Of a DNA stretch of 64,000 nt, positions 1 through 8,813 are shown piece by piece (the stretch's first letter is position 1; each line of letters starts with the position of its first letter). Location: the NCBI RefSeq assembly GCF_002269255.1, contig NZ_CP022823.1, forward strand, positions 5,022,001-5,086,000. The letters run 5' to 3'. The notes beneath the pieces were generated by a model. The model was not told where the DNA came from. It saw only the letters and a list, made by a program, of their open reading frames with translations, and ran no database searches. The position numbers and the translations under genes are program-made. The DNA comes from Klebsiella quasivariicola (GTDB lineage: Bacteria > Pseudomonadota > Gammaproteobacteria > Enterobacterales > Enterobacteriaceae).

Positions 1-321
1 GCACCATACAAAATCCATACGGCCATAGAGAGAAGGATCCCCCTGACGCCAGCTTTCCGCAATCGCATCCCAGTATAGCGGCGGGATCGCCAGCTGCTGC
101 AACAGCTGCTCGTCCTTCACCGCCCGCTCAACGACCTCGAGACACATTTGATGCAATTCGGCGGTCGGTTTTTCAATCTGCTCTTCTATCTGGCGTAATG
201 TGAAGCGGTAGGCTCGACTCTCGTCCCAGTAGATCTCGTTGTCAATGACATGAAAATCGAAACCGTGTTCGTCGGCAATCCGATCCAGATCCCTGCGAAC
301 AGGAATAGCGTGTCGCAACAT
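1..321 (-). CDS. yjfC: YjfC, glutathionylspermidine synthase-like ATP-grasp protein (partial, N-terminal part)
   Basis: Only the first 107 codons are in the window; the gene runs off the left edge. The reading starts MLRHAIPVRRDLDRI and continues open to base 1, and it matches the start of E. coli YjfC as I remember it. The family resembles the synthetase half of glutathionylspermidine synthase, an ATP-grasp ligase that joins a peptide carboxylate to an amine. The ligase core would lie outside the window, so active-site residues cannot be checked. The start is supported by a GGGGAGG-type ribosome site about 10 bases upstream. The gene lies 3 bases downstream of yjfM and is last in the yjfI-J-K-L-M-C operon. 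Its substrate is unknown. Confidence 0.9.
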   Translation of the reverse strand, partial: MLRHAIPVRRDLDRIADEHGFDFHVIDNEIYWDESRAYRFTLRQIEEQIEKPTAELHQMCLEVVERAVKDEQLLQQLAIPPLYWDAIAESWRQGDPSLYGRMDFVWC

Positions 322-324
322 CGT

Positions 325-975
325 TCAACCTCCCCAATGGCCGCGCGCGCTGGACGATCGTCCGTAGCCGCCGCGGGAAACAGTCGCCGTTTTTTTCGCA
401 GCCAGCGTATGGCTGGTGGCAATATCGTTTTTACCACTACGCCAGGCATACGCGCCCGACGATGTTCGCCATACAGCCCGGGAAGAATAGGACGCGCCGC
501 CATTGTAATAGGCATATTCTTCATCGCGATCTTTACGCACTGCCCGGCTGAGTAGAAAACCGCTCATCATCGGCGTCCAGCTCCGATCGATGCTGTCAAA
601 ATAGCAGTCGACATACTGCGACTCACAGCCTTCCTGGCTCATTTGCTTAGGGACATGGGCATAAAAGTTCGACTTCGCATTGTTCCAGCCGTGAGCGCAG
701 ACGCTGGCGCTGTTACCGCCATCAACACAATCATTGACGGAAGAGTAAAATACGCCGTCACCGCCATTATCCGCATTCGTATCATCGCTACAGGCCTTAA
801 GCGCAAAGAACGCCGCGCCGCCCATAATAGCCAGCGTCAGGTATTTGCCGCTGTAGCGGCTTCGCTTTGCCTGCACCGCGCTCGCCTGGCGATTAACCCG
901 CGCGAGGGAAGCGTGAGTGGCCTGGGCGTTATTTTGTGCCGTATTACGGGATCTGGATTTACGTTTTTTAGCCAT
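325..975 (-). CDS. yjfM: YjfM, DUF1190 family protein
   Basis: A 216-residue protein. A strongly basic N-terminus (MAKKRKSRSRN) is followed by one hydrophobic stretch at about residues 46-62 (LTLAIMGGAAFFALKAC), which looks like a membrane anchor or an uncleaved signal. The remainder is rich in Tyr, Ser and Gly with several Cys (C62, then Cys pairs around 83-125), and the C-terminus is Gly/Ser/Arg-rich. It matches the DUF1190 family, whose function is not known. It sits between the membrane protein YjfL and the ATP-grasp enzyme YjfC with almost no spacing, so it is probably cotranscribed with them. The Cys content would suit an envelope location, which is inference. Confidence 0.88.
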   Translation of the reverse strand: MAKKRKSRSRNTAQNNAQATHASLARVNRQASAVQAKRSRYSGKYLTLAIMGGAAFFALKACSDDTNADNGGDGVFYSSVNDCVDGGNSASVCAHGWNNAKSNFYAHVPKQMSQEGCESQYVDCYFDSIDRSWTPMMSGFLLSRAVRKDRDEEYAYYNGGASYSSRAVWRTSSGAYAWRSGKNDIATSHTLAAKKTATVSRGGYGRSSSARGHWGG

Positions 976-984
976 GATCGTCCA

Positions 985-1383
985 TTACCATGTCATGCAG
1001 GCGGCGTTAAAAATCCCGCCGGCCAGCGCAGCAGAGCCCATAAACAAGCCTGCAGCAATATTGTGATTAATAATTTTTTCGCTTAGCGCCGGCATATATA
1101 GCCGTACTCCACCATAGATAATCAGCTGTACTACCAGGGCAATGACACCCCAGGCTAAATAATCAGCAATACTGACGGCGTTTATCGCCGCGCTGGATAA
1201 TGGAATAGCATATCCCAACAGCGTTCCGCTAAACGCCAGCGAGGCCGACATATTGTTATTTTTTATCAGCTGCCATTCATTATGTGGGGTGATTTTTGAA
1301 TAGATAAAAAGAAACAAGATCACCATCGCTGCACCGATAAAAAAATAGGTACAAAAAGCCAGTAATGAGTTCAGAACGTGCAT
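985..1383 (-). CDS. yjfL: YjfL, DUF350 inner-membrane protein
   Basis: A 132-residue integral membrane protein starting MHVLNSLLAF. Four hydrophobic segments are visible, at roughly residues 5-27, 45-65, 72-92 and 110-130, and the protein ends in FNAACMTW as in E. coli YjfL. A longer reading to base 1464 is open, but the start at 1383 has a GGAAG ribosome site and gives the family length of 132. DUF350 proteins are small membrane proteins often encoded beside YjfC-type ATP-grasp enzymes; their role is unknown. It lies in the middle of the yjf operon. Confidence 0.9.
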   Translation of the reverse strand: MHVLNSLLAFCTYFFIGAAMVILFLFIYSKITPHNEWQLIKNNNMSASLAFSGTLLGYAIPLSSAAINAVSIADYLAWGVIALVVQLIIYGGVRLYMPALSEKIINHNIAAGLFMGSAALAGGIFNAACMTW

Positions 1384-1400
1384 ATTTTTCTTCCGTGAAA

Positions 1401-2060
1401 TTACCCAATAATATCCAGTGAGGTGAGTGGAATATCCACTCCCAACGCGTATGAGAAGAGCCATTCAGATTCTCCCCGGTCATTAAACGACTCTTCTCCG
1501 TTTAGCAGCAGGTACTCCCACATCTCTTCCGCTACCTGCCGCTGATAGCCCATCGTAAAATTATGAACCTCCCATACGGCATGCTGCTGATTTTCGACTT
1601 TCTCCAGCATATAAACTGGCGCAATGTTCCCTGGCTCGCCGCCGTTAAAAAAACGCTGCCAACGCTGCTGGCGCCAGCTAAATGTCGGGGTACCAATACT
1701 CGCTGGGCTGATTGCCGAACGCCAGTGTTTTTCCTGGCTGATACCATCGCTTTGGACATAGACAAAGAGCTTAATATCATCGATATCATCGACATCCGCC
1801 CCGCCAGTAGTATTAATTTGCAGAAACTCATCGCCGCTGGTGTAGTAACGATAAATCCGGCTACCGCCCCCCAAATCAATTTGACCGGTCGCGGCAATGG
1901 TATATGCCTCGCCCGGCAGCTCAACCAGAAGGTTATCCTCCAGCAGGCGAAACGCCAGGGTCTCCAGCGTAAAACCCGCTTTAAGATGTAACCCCAGCGG
2001 ACCGCATACGGGAGCCGGCGTACTCTTTTTAGCAAAAAGACGCTGAAAAAAATGGGCCAT
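1401..2060 (-). CDS. yjfK: YjfK, DUF2491 family protein
   Basis: A 219-residue soluble protein starting MAHFFQRLFAKK. A conserved core near residues 65-95 reads IDLGGGSRIYRYYTSGDEF, and the protein ends in DIPLTSLDIIG. The ATG at 2060 is preferred over the in-frame GTG two codons upstream because an AAGGAG ribosome site sits five bases before it and it gives the E. coli YjfK length. There is no signal peptide or membrane segment, so it should be cytoplasmic. Its function is unknown. It is a fixed partner of the PspA-like YjfJ and of YjfL in this operon. Confidence 0.88.
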   Translation of the reverse strand: MAHFFQRLFAKKSTPAPVCGPLGLHLKAGFTLETLAFRLLEDNLLVELPGEAYTIAATGQIDLGGGSRIYRYYTSGDEFLQINTTGGADVDDIDDIKLFVYVQSDGISQEKHWRSAISPASIGTPTFSWRQQRWQRFFNGGEPGNIAPVYMLEKVENQQHAVWEVHNFTMGYQRQVAEEMWEYLLLNGEESFNDRGESEWLFSYALGVDIPLTSLDIIG

Positions 2061-2113
2061 GACCACTCCTTAAAGACTCGCCCATCAGGACAAAACTGAC
2101 CGTGGAGCCGCAA

Positions 2114-2812
2114 TCATTTGCTCTGTTGTCGACGCAGACGCGCCAGTACATCCTCAGCCGCGCTTTTGTCGGTTGTACCAATGCCGGCTTGCGCGAGCTT
2201 CTCAACGAGATCGCTTCCATCCGCCACCTTTTCCAGTTGCGCAGCAGCATCCAGTCTGGCCTGGCGTTCCGCCTGACGGGTTTGCAAACGCCGGAGTGAC
2301 TCCGCCGCGGTGGAGACCCGAGAAGACGCCCCGAGGGTGGATGTTGTGACCGCCTGCTGCGCCCGCTGCATGGCTTCCGTCGCCTTAACGACTTCCAGCT
2401 GCTGTTCAAACTGGGCGATACGTTGAGCCGTCGCATGAACGGCCTGCTCAACGCCATCGCGCGAGGATTCAAGGTTAGCGAGCACGCGCTTTTCTACAGC
2501 AATCTCGTTTTCCAGGCGGGCAATCTCTGTAGCGACTTCGTTAATCAAATCCGCAGCGACATTTTTATTCAGCGCCTCCAGGGCACGTGCTTCCAGCATG
2601 TCTTTACGCGCACGCAGATCTTGCAGTTTATCGTTGCTTAGTTTTACCCGTGCGAGCAGGTCGACACGCGATTGGCCTGCTTTATCCAGTGCGCTTTTTG
2701 CATCGCGAATATGTTGTTCGAGGATCCTGACGCCCTGCGCTTCCTCAATGGTCTCTCCGGCCTGCGAGACCATGGATTTACCCAGCGTAAACAGGCTCTT
2801 TAATATTCCCAT
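2114..2812 (-). CDS. yjfJ: YjfJ, PspA/IM30 (ESCRT-III-like) family protein
   Basis: A 232-residue, almost wholly helical coiled-coil protein starting MGILKSLFTLGKSMV, the amphipathic N-terminal helix typical of PspA/IM30 proteins. The long Ala/Glu/Arg-rich heptads of residues 25-190 follow. PspA-family proteins bind the inner face of the cytoplasmic membrane and assemble into ESCRT-III-like rods or rings under membrane stress. YjfJ is a paralogue of the main PspA and lacks its partner genes pspF, pspB and pspC nearby. The ATG at 2812 is chosen over a TTG one codon upstream on family length. Its neighbours YjfK/L/M/C suggest a membrane-linked task distinct from the Psp response, which is inference. 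Confidence 0.9.
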   Translation of the reverse strand: MGILKSLFTLGKSMVSQAGETIEEAQGVRILEQHIRDAKSALDKAGQSRVDLLARVKLSNDKLQDLRARKDMLEARALEALNKNVAADLINEVATEIARLENEIAVEKRVLANLESSRDGVEQAVHATAQRIAQFEQQLEVVKATEAMQRAQQAVTTSTLGASSRVSTAAESLRRLQTRQAERQARLDAAAQLEKVADGSDLVEKLAQAGIGTTDKSAAEDVLARLRRQQSK

Positions 2813-2827
2813 CAATAGCGTTCCTTG

Positions 2828-3232
2828 TTATTCGTTCGTATATTGTTCTATCAACTCAGCAAGATCTAATGCATTAGCGGCCAGCGTCGCGATCTCCAGC
2901 ACCACATCTTCCAGCGAGGAATTGAGCGACAGGGCGCCAAACGCGACATAATATTCATCATTCTTAAGACGGGATATCGCGACCGAGGAGAGAGGGAGTA
3001 ATTTTTGATGGCGTAAAATGAAGGCGTTAAACAAGTCCTGCCGCTGAATAGTGCTCAGCGGACAAATAATAGTTTCAATAATTATTTGTCGGGAGGTAAA
3101 TAATACATTAAGTCGTAGATCGCCGTAATCATTCATTATAATGATAAATGAATGCTCGCTATCATCGATGTTTACATTTAACTCAGCTGCCTGCTGGAGC
3201 GCACTCGCGAGCGCTCGAGGAGTCCATCCCAT
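2828..3232 (-). CDS. yjfI: YjfI, DUF2170 family protein
   Basis: A 134-residue protein, first gene of the yjfIJKLMC operon. It starts MGWTPRALASALQQ, has a beta-rich middle (residues 20-60) and a helical acidic C-terminus ending in LIEQYTNE. It fits the DUF2170 family of about 130-140 residues, whose role is unknown; it is nearly always linked to the PspA-like YjfJ. The ribosome site is weak (GGAA, six bases before ATG). The coding sequence is more AT-rich than its neighbours. Upstream lies an AT-rich stretch of about 75 bases that should hold the operon promoter, although no clear boxes are visible. Confidence 0.82.
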   Translation of the reverse strand: MGWTPRALASALQQAAELNVNIDDSEHSFIIIMNDYGDLRLNVLFTSRQIIIETIICPLSTIQRQDLFNAFILRHQKLLPLSSVAISRLKNDEYYVAFGALSLNSSLEDVVLEIATLAANALDLAELIEQYTNE

Positions 3233-3309
3233 ATATTATTCCATATATTAAGCATTAAATAATAAATACAACTTATATCAATATTGCCGTTTATTTTAGC
3301 AATAGACGT

Positions 3310-3345
3310 AAAAAAAAAGCCATCTTAATTAAGATGGCTTTTTCT
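3310..3345 (-). terminator. Rho-independent terminator of rlmB
   Basis: The perfect palindrome GCCATCTTAATTAAGATGGC (3319-3338) is flanked by an A-run on the left and a T-run on the right, so it can stop transcription on either strand. It lies just beyond the rlmB stop and before the yjfI promoter region. Confidence 0.9.
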
Positions 3346-3357
3346 GAAAAAAATACC

Positions 3358-4089
3358 TTAGCTGCGCTGGCGTACTGCTTCAAACAAACAGATGCCGGTA
3401 GCGACCGAGACGTTCAGCGAGGAGACGCTGCCCGCCATCGGGATGCTGATCAGCTCATCGCAGTGCTCGCGGGTCAGGCGGCGCATACCTTCACCTTCCG
3501 CCCCCATCACCAGCGCCATCGGCCCGGTCATTTTGCTCTGGAATAGCGTATGGTCGGCTTCGCCAGCGGTTCCGACGATCCAGACGTTTTCTTCCTGCAG
3601 CAGGCGCATAGTGCGCGCCAGGTTGGTGACGCGGATCAGCGGAACGTTCTCCGCTGCGCCACAGGCGACTTTCTTCGCCGTCGCATTCAGCTGCGCGGAA
3701 CGATCTTTCGGCACAATTACCGCGTGCACCCCGGCAGCGTCGGCGCTGCGCAGACAGGCGCCGAGATTGTGCGGATCGGTCACACCGTCGAGGATCAGCA
3801 GGAAGGGTTGATCGAGTTGCGCCAGCAGATCCGGCAGATCGTTCTCCTGGTACTGACGCCCCGGCTTCACGCGGGCAATGATCCCCTGGTGCACTGCGCC
3901 TTCGCTCTTCTCATCAAGAAACTGACGGTTGGCCAGCTGAATCACCACGCCCTGCGCTTCCAGGGCATGGATCAGCGGCAGCAGGCGCTTATCCTCACGG
4001 CCTTTCAGAATATAAACTTCCTGAAAACGCTCAGGTGCGCGCTCCAGCAGTGCCTGCACCGCATGGATGCCGTAAATCATTTCACTCAT
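3358..4089 (-). CDS. rlmB: 23S rRNA (guanosine-2'-O-)-methyltransferase RlmB
   Basis: A 243-residue SpoU/TrmH-family (SPOUT) methyltransferase that modifies G2251 in the peptidyl-transferase loop of 23S rRNA using S-adenosylmethionine. An N-terminal RNA-binding L30e-like domain (residues 1-75) is followed by the knotted catalytic domain. Its motifs are LDGVTDPHNLGACLRSADA (near 105-123), ALVMGAEGEGMRRL (near 195-208) and IPMAGSVSSLNVSVA (near 217-231). The start at 4089 (MSEMIYGIHAV) is chosen over an open extension to 4128 because it gives the E. coli length. It follows rnr by 80 bases in the same direction and is probably cotranscribed with it, ending at the terminator just downstream. Confidence 0.97.
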   Translation of the reverse strand: MSEMIYGIHAVQALLERAPERFQEVYILKGREDKRLLPLIHALEAQGVVIQLANRQFLDEKSEGAVHQGIIARVKPGRQYQENDLPDLLAQLDQPFLLILDGVTDPHNLGACLRSADAAGVHAVIVPKDRSAQLNATAKKVACGAAENVPLIRVTNLARTMRLLQEENVWIVGTAGEADHTLFQSKMTGPMALVMGAEGEGMRRLTREHCDELISIPMAGSVSSLNVSVATGICLFEAVRQRS

Positions 4090-4169
4090 TGATGTACTCG
4101 TTTTAGGTTCTGTTATCCGCCCCTTCACCCCATCCTGCGCCAGCAGATTTCAGGGTGAAGGGAGGTCAA

Positions 4170-6602
4170 TCACTCAGCGATCTTCTTCTTTGCCGCACGC
4201 TTGGCTTTGGTGGCGGCGGCGATTTTCTGCGTTTTAGCGGACGGTTTTTTCGCTTTTTTCTCTTTCTTCGGCTTTGCCGTGTCCTTCTCTTTTCGGAAGG
4301 CACTGTCCGGCTCGAAGTTTACCTGTTTTCCGACCTGGCGGCGGCGACCACCCGGTTTGCCTGAGCTGCTCTTTTTCGCTTTCTCACGGGCCGTTTTGCC
4401 GACATTACGCGGCGCACGCTCGCTGGAGATCAGCGTAAAGTCGATTTTCCGCTCGTCCATGTTGACGGCTTCCACACGAACTTCCACGCGGTCGCCCAGG
4501 CGATAGGTTTGACCGCCGGACTCGCCAATCAGACGCTGGCCCACCTGGTCGAAACGATAATAGTCATTATCCAGGCTGGAAACATGCACCAGACCGTCGA
4601 TAAACAGATCGTTCAGGCGGACGAAGAAGCCAAAACCGGTCACGCTGGCGATGACACCGGAGAAGGTGTTCCCTACCTGATCCTGCATAAAGTCGCATTT
4701 CAGCCAGTCGGACACTTCGCGCGTCGCTTCGTCGGCGCGGCGCTCGGTCATCGAACAGTGCTGGCCCAGCTGCAGCATCTCTTCCATGCTGTAGTGCCAG
4801 CCGCCGGTCTCGGTGCTATTTCCTTTGTGGCCCTGTTCTTTAGCCAGCAGATATTTAATGGCGCGGTGCAGCGACAGATCCGGGTAGCGGCGAATCGGCG
4901 AGGTGAAGTGGGCGTAGGACTGCAGCGCCAGGCCAAAGTGACCGCGGTTTTCCGGATCGTAGACCGCCTGCTTCATGGAGCGCAGGAGCATCGTCTGCAG
5001 CATTTCCGCATCCGGGCGATCGGCGATGGAGGTCAGCAATTCGGCATAATCACGCGGCTCCGGTTTGTTGCCGCCAGGCAGCTCCAGTCCCAGCTCAGCC
5101 AGCACAGTACGGAAGGAGGTAATCGCTTCAGTGGTTGGCTTATCATGGATACGGAACAGCGCCGGCTCCTGCGCCTTCTCAACGAAGCGCGCGGCGGAGA
5201 TGTTCGCCAGGATCATGCACTCTTCAATCAGCTTATGCGCATCGTTACGCTGAGTCTGTTCGATACGCTCAATACGGCGTTCGGCATTAAAGATGAATTT
5301 AGCTTCTTCACTTTCAAATGAGATACCGCCGCGCTCTTCGCGGGCGCTCTCCAGTACCTTGTAGAGGTTATGCAGCTCTTCAATGTGCTTCACCAGCGGC
5401 GCGTAGTGTTCACGCAGCTCCTGGTCACCCTGCAGCATATGCCAGACCTTGGTGTAGGTCAGGCGAGCATGTGAACTCATCACCGCTTCATAGAATTTAT
5501 AGCCGGTCAGACGGCCTTTTGACGAAATCGTCATTTCGCACACCATGCACAGGCGATCGACCTGCGGGTTCAGCGAGCATAGACCGTTAGACAGCACTTC
5601 CGGCAGCATCGGTACCACCTGCGACGGGAAGTAGACCGAGGTACCACGGCTGCGTGCTTCAGCATCCAGCGGCGTCCCCGGGCGCACATAGTAGCTGACG
5701 TCGGCAATGGCTACCCACAGGCGCCAGCCGCCGCCGCGTTTCTTCTCGCAGTACACCGCGTCATCGAAGTCGCGGGCATCTTCGCCATCAATAGTGACCA
5801 ACGGCAGGGAACGCAGATCGACGCGCCCGACCTTTGCTTCTTCCGGCACCTGCTCTTTGAGACCGGAAACCTGTTTTTCCACCGCAGGCGGCCAGACGTA
5901 AGGAATTTCATGGGTACGCAGCGCCATATCGACGGCCATGCCGGTGCCCATGTTGTCGCCCAGCACTTCGACGATTTTCCCCACCGCTTTGGTGCGGCGG
6001 GTCGGGCGCTGGGTCAGTTCGACCACTACTACGTAGCCCATCCGCGCGCCCATTATGTCTTCAGGCGGGATCAGGATATCGAAGCTCAGGCGGCTGTCGT
6101 CCGGGACGACGAAGCCGACGCCGGCATCGGTGAAGTAGCGGCCAACAATCTGGCTGGTCTTCGGCACCAGGACGCGGACGATGCGCGCTTCGCGGCGGCC
6201 CTTACGGTCCGCGCCCAGCGGCTGAGCCAGCACCTGGTCGCCGTGAATACAGGTTTTCATCTGTTCTGACGACAGATACAGATCGTCCTTGCGCCCTTCA
6301 ACGCGCAGAAAACCATAGCCATCACGGTGGCCAATAACGGTTCCTTTAAGGAGATCAAGGCGCTCAGGCAGCGCATAGCACTGGCGACGGGTGAAAACCA
6401 GCTGACCGTCGCGCTCCATCGCGCGCAAGCGGCGACGTAGCGCTTCAGTTTGCTCTTCACCCTCGATATTTAACTCGATGGCCAGCTCATCGCGGCTGGC
6501 AGGCTTTTCCCGTTTGGTTAAATGTTCGAGGATAAATTCCCGGCTCGGGATAGGATTCGCGTACTTCTCAGCTTCGCGTTCCTGGAATGGATCTTGTGAC
6601 AT
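4170..6602 (-). CDS. rnr: Ribonuclease R
   Basis: An 810-residue processive 3'-5' exoribonuclease of the RNase II/RNB family, able to digest structured RNA; it acts in rRNA quality control, cold shock and trans-translation. Domains in order are a helix-turn-helix-like N-terminus, two cold-shock domains (about 80-230), the RNB domain with the metal-binding motif DGEDARDFDDAVY near residues 272-285, an S1 domain (about 640-725), and a long Lys/Ala/Arg-rich tail from about 730. The tail is longer and more basic than the rest and is typical of enteric RNase R. The gene lies between nsrR and rlmB, all on the minus strand, matching the nsrR-rnr-rlmB order of E. coli. Confidence 0.98.
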   Translation of the reverse strand: MSQDPFQEREAEKYANPIPSREFILEHLTKREKPASRDELAIELNIEGEEQTEALRRRLRAMERDGQLVFTRRQCYALPERLDLLKGTVIGHRDGYGFLRVEGRKDDLYLSSEQMKTCIHGDQVLAQPLGADRKGRREARIVRVLVPKTSQIVGRYFTDAGVGFVVPDDSRLSFDILIPPEDIMGARMGYVVVVELTQRPTRRTKAVGKIVEVLGDNMGTGMAVDMALRTHEIPYVWPPAVEKQVSGLKEQVPEEAKVGRVDLRSLPLVTIDGEDARDFDDAVYCEKKRGGGWRLWVAIADVSYYVRPGTPLDAEARSRGTSVYFPSQVVPMLPEVLSNGLCSLNPQVDRLCMVCEMTISSKGRLTGYKFYEAVMSSHARLTYTKVWHMLQGDQELREHYAPLVKHIEELHNLYKVLESAREERGGISFESEEAKFIFNAERRIERIEQTQRNDAHKLIEECMILANISAARFVEKAQEPALFRIHDKPTTEAITSFRTVLAELGLELPGGNKPEPRDYAELLTSIADRPDAEMLQTMLLRSMKQAVYDPENRGHFGLALQSYAHFTSPIRRYPDLSLHRAIKYLLAKEQGHKGNSTETGGWHYSMEEMLQLGQHCSMTERRADEATREVSDWLKCDFMQDQVGNTFSGVIASVTGFGFFVRLNDLFIDGLVHVSSLDNDYYRFDQVGQRLIGESGGQTYRLGDRVEVRVEAVNMDERKIDFTLISSERAPRNVGKTAREKAKKSSSGKPGGRRRQVGKQVNFEPDSAFRKEKDTAKPKKEKKAKKPSAKTQKIAAATKAKRAAKKKIAE

Positions 6603-6638
6603 ATCGGTTCCTCCGTTGTCATCTCCGGCAGAGTGGCG

Positions 6639-7064
6639 TCACTCCACCAGCAATAATTTATAAAGCGGTTGATTCTTCTCAACCAAATCAGCCAGCGTAT
6701 AGTTATCCAGCTCCTTGAGAAAACTCTGCGCGGCTTCAGCTAGCGCCTGTTTCAGACGACAGGCTGGTGTAATGTGGCAAAATTCGCTGCTGCAGTTGAC
6801 CAGCGATAAAGGTTCCAGGTCGCGCACCACGTCGCCGACGCGGATCTGCCCTGCTGGTTTGCCGAGGCGAATGCCCCCGTTCTTCCCCCGCACGGCAGTC
6901 ACGTAGCCCACACGGCTTAACTGATTGATTATTTTAACCATATGATTACGGGAGACGCCATAGACCTCGGTTACTTCCGAGATGCTGGTCATCCGTCCTT
7001 CCGGCAGCGACGCCATATAAATCAGCGCGCGTAATCCGTAATCGGTGAAACTCGTTAACTGCAC
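6639..7064 (-). CDS. nsrR: HTH-type nitric oxide-sensing repressor NsrR
   Basis: A 141-residue Rrf2-family repressor that binds an iron-sulphur cluster and loses DNA binding on reaction with NO, derepressing genes such as hmp. The winged helix lies at about residues 1-60 (SRNHMVKIINQLS is the recognition region). The three cluster cysteines are C91, C96 and C102 in CSSEFCHITPAC. The start is a GTG at 7064 with GAGG five bases upstream, giving the family length; an in-frame extension to 7109 is less likely. It heads the nsrR-rnr-rlmB transcription unit, 37 bases from rnr. Confidence 0.96.
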   Translation of the reverse strand: MQLTSFTDYGLRALIYMASLPEGRMTSISEVTEVYGVSRNHMVKIINQLSRVGYVTAVRGKNGGIRLGKPAGQIRVGDVVRDLEPLSLVNCSSEFCHITPACRLKQALAEAAQSFLKELDNYTLADLVEKNQPLYKLLLVE

Positions 7065-7175
7065 ATAAACCTCAGGGAAAAGAAAACAGGGTATGTCGAG
7101 CGACATCATTATTATTGATGATAAACCAGCCAGCGCTCAGGCCGCTAATTTATTTGAAATGGGGCGGGCGAACAG

Positions 7176-7207
7176 CAAAAACAAGGGCGCCCGAACGGCG
7201 CCCCTTG
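7176..7207 (-). terminator. Rho-independent terminator of purA
   Basis: On the minus strand the hairpin CAAGGGGCGCC-GTTCG-GGCGCCCTTG (7182-7207) is followed by TTTTTG, directly after the purA stop codon. It separates purA from nsrR. Confidence 0.88.
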
Positions 7208-7214
7208 CGAGTGA

Positions 7215-8513
7215 TTACGCGTCGAACGGGTCGCGCAGAATCATGGTCTCGGTACGGTCTGGACCGGTAGAAATAATATCCACCGGGACGCCAGTCAGCT
7301 CTTCAATACGCTGGATGTAGTTCAGGGCTGCCTGCGGCAGGCCGCTGCGCTCTTTCACGCCGAAGGTGGTTTCGGACCAGCCCGGCATTGTTTCGTAGAT
7401 AGGCTCGATACCTTCCCAGTTGTCGGCAGCCAGCGGAGTGGTGGTCACTTCACGGCCGTCCGGCATACGGTAGCCGACGCAGATTTTCACTTCTTTCAGG
7501 CCGTCGAGGACGTCCAGTTTAGTCAGGCAGAAGCCGGACAGGGAGTTAATCTGCACTGCGCGACGAACTGCGACCGCGTCCAGCCAGCCGGTACGACGAC
7601 GACGGCCGGTGGTCGCGCCGAACTCGTTACCCTGCTTGCAGAGGAACTCGCCGGTTTCATCAAACAGCTCGGTCGGGAACGGACCTGCACCGACGCGAGT
7701 CGAATACGCTTTAATGATACCCAGGACGTAATCCACATAACGCGGACCCAGGCCGGAGCCGGTCGCCACGCCACCTGCGGTGGTGTTAGAGGAGGTCACG
7801 TACGGATAGGTACCGTGGTCGATATCCAGCAGCGTACCCTGCGCGCCTTCGAACATGACGAAGTCGCCACGCTGACGCGCCTGATCCAGCAGGTCGGATA
7901 CGTCAACCACCATGCCGGTCAGGATGTCGGCAATCGCCATCACATCGTCCAGCACTTTCTGGTAGTCAACCGCTTCTGCTTTATAGAAGTTCACCAGCTG
8001 GAAGTTGTGATACTCCATCACTTCTTTCAGTTTATCGGCGAAAGTCGCTTTATCGAACAGATCGCCAACGCGCAGACCACGACGAGCGACTTTATCTTCG
8101 TAAGCCGGGCCGATGCCGCGACCGGTGGTGCCGATCGCCTTCGCGCCGCGCGCTTTTTCACGTGCCACGTCCAGCGCCACGTGATAGTCAAGGATAAGCG
8201 GGCAGGCTTCAGAGAGCAGCAGACGCTCGCGAACCGGGATACCACGGTCTTCCAGGCCCTTCATCTCTTTCATCAGCGCAGCCGGAGACAGCACGACGCC
8301 GTTACCGATAATGCTGGTGACGTTTTCACGCAGAATGCCTGATGGAATAAGATGGAGAACGGTTTTTTCACCGTTGATTACGAGAGTATGGCCGGCGTTG
8401 TGACCACCCTGGTAGCGCACAACATATTTAGCCCGTTCTGTCAGGAGATCGACGATCTTCCCTTTACCTTCGTCACCCCATTGGGTGCCCAGTACGACGA
8501 CGTTGTTACCCAT
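7215..8513 (-). CDS. purA: Adenylosuccinate synthetase
   Basis: A 432-residue GTP-dependent enzyme that condenses IMP with aspartate to adenylosuccinate, the first committed step of AMP synthesis, in the cytoplasm as a dimer. The N-terminal GTP/metal loop reads TQWGDEGKGK (residues 10-19), the catalytic His lies in GGHNAGHTL (near 36-44), and IMP-contact motifs such as TTGRGIGPAYEDK (about 129-141) and GATTGRRRRTGWLD (about 300-313) are all present. Length equals the E. coli enzyme. It is preceded on the same strand by yjeT and ends at a strong hairpin. Confidence 0.98.
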   Translation of the reverse strand: MGNNVVVLGTQWGDEGKGKIVDLLTERAKYVVRYQGGHNAGHTLVINGEKTVLHLIPSGILRENVTSIIGNGVVLSPAALMKEMKGLEDRGIPVRERLLLSEACPLILDYHVALDVAREKARGAKAIGTTGRGIGPAYEDKVARRGLRVGDLFDKATFADKLKEVMEYHNFQLVNFYKAEAVDYQKVLDDVMAIADILTGMVVDVSDLLDQARQRGDFVMFEGAQGTLLDIDHGTYPYVTSSNTTAGGVATGSGLGPRYVDYVLGIIKAYSTRVGAGPFPTELFDETGEFLCKQGNEFGATTGRRRRTGWLDAVAVRRAVQINSLSGFCLTKLDVLDGLKEVKICVGYRMPDGREVTTTPLAADNWEGIEPIYETMPGWSETTFGVKERSGLPQAALNYIQRIEELTGVPVDIISTGPDRTETMILRDPFDA

Positions 8514-8615
8514 TTTTCAAAATCACCGTTTGCTTAAAAATGGATTCTACCATCGCTTTTTCAGAGTTACAGCACTTTTTGCATCCAAAATAAGGCAAAT
8601 CCGACCACTTTTTGA

Positions 8616-8813
8616 TCAGCCAATCGATTTCCTCAACATGTAGTAGATCACAATCCCGGCAACCACAAGTCCGCCGCCAAAACGGCGCAATAAATTATCC
8701 GGTAGCTGGCTCAGGCTGGCGACCATTTTGCGCCAGGCGCGAGGATAGAGTAGCGGGCCGAGCCCTTCGAGTACTAAAACCAGCGCCAGCGCCAGCCAAA
8801 TGGTGGAGTTCAT
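8616..8813 (-). CDS. yjeT: YjeT, DUF2065 small membrane protein
   Basis: A 65-residue protein starting MNSTIWLALALVLVLEGLG, with two hydrophobic segments at about residues 4-22 and 44-60 and ending in YYMLRKSIG. It is essentially the E. coli YjeT sequence; the family (DUF2065) has no assigned role. The start at 8813 gives the family length of 65, although an extension to 8870 is open. In E. coli it directly follows hflC. Here about 600 bases with a foreign-looking gene separate the two, so yjeT has lost its usual operon neighbour. Confidence 0.93.
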   Translation of the reverse strand: MNSTIWLALALVLVLEGLGPLLYPRAWRKMVASLSQLPDNLLRRFGGGLVVAGIVIYYMLRKSIG

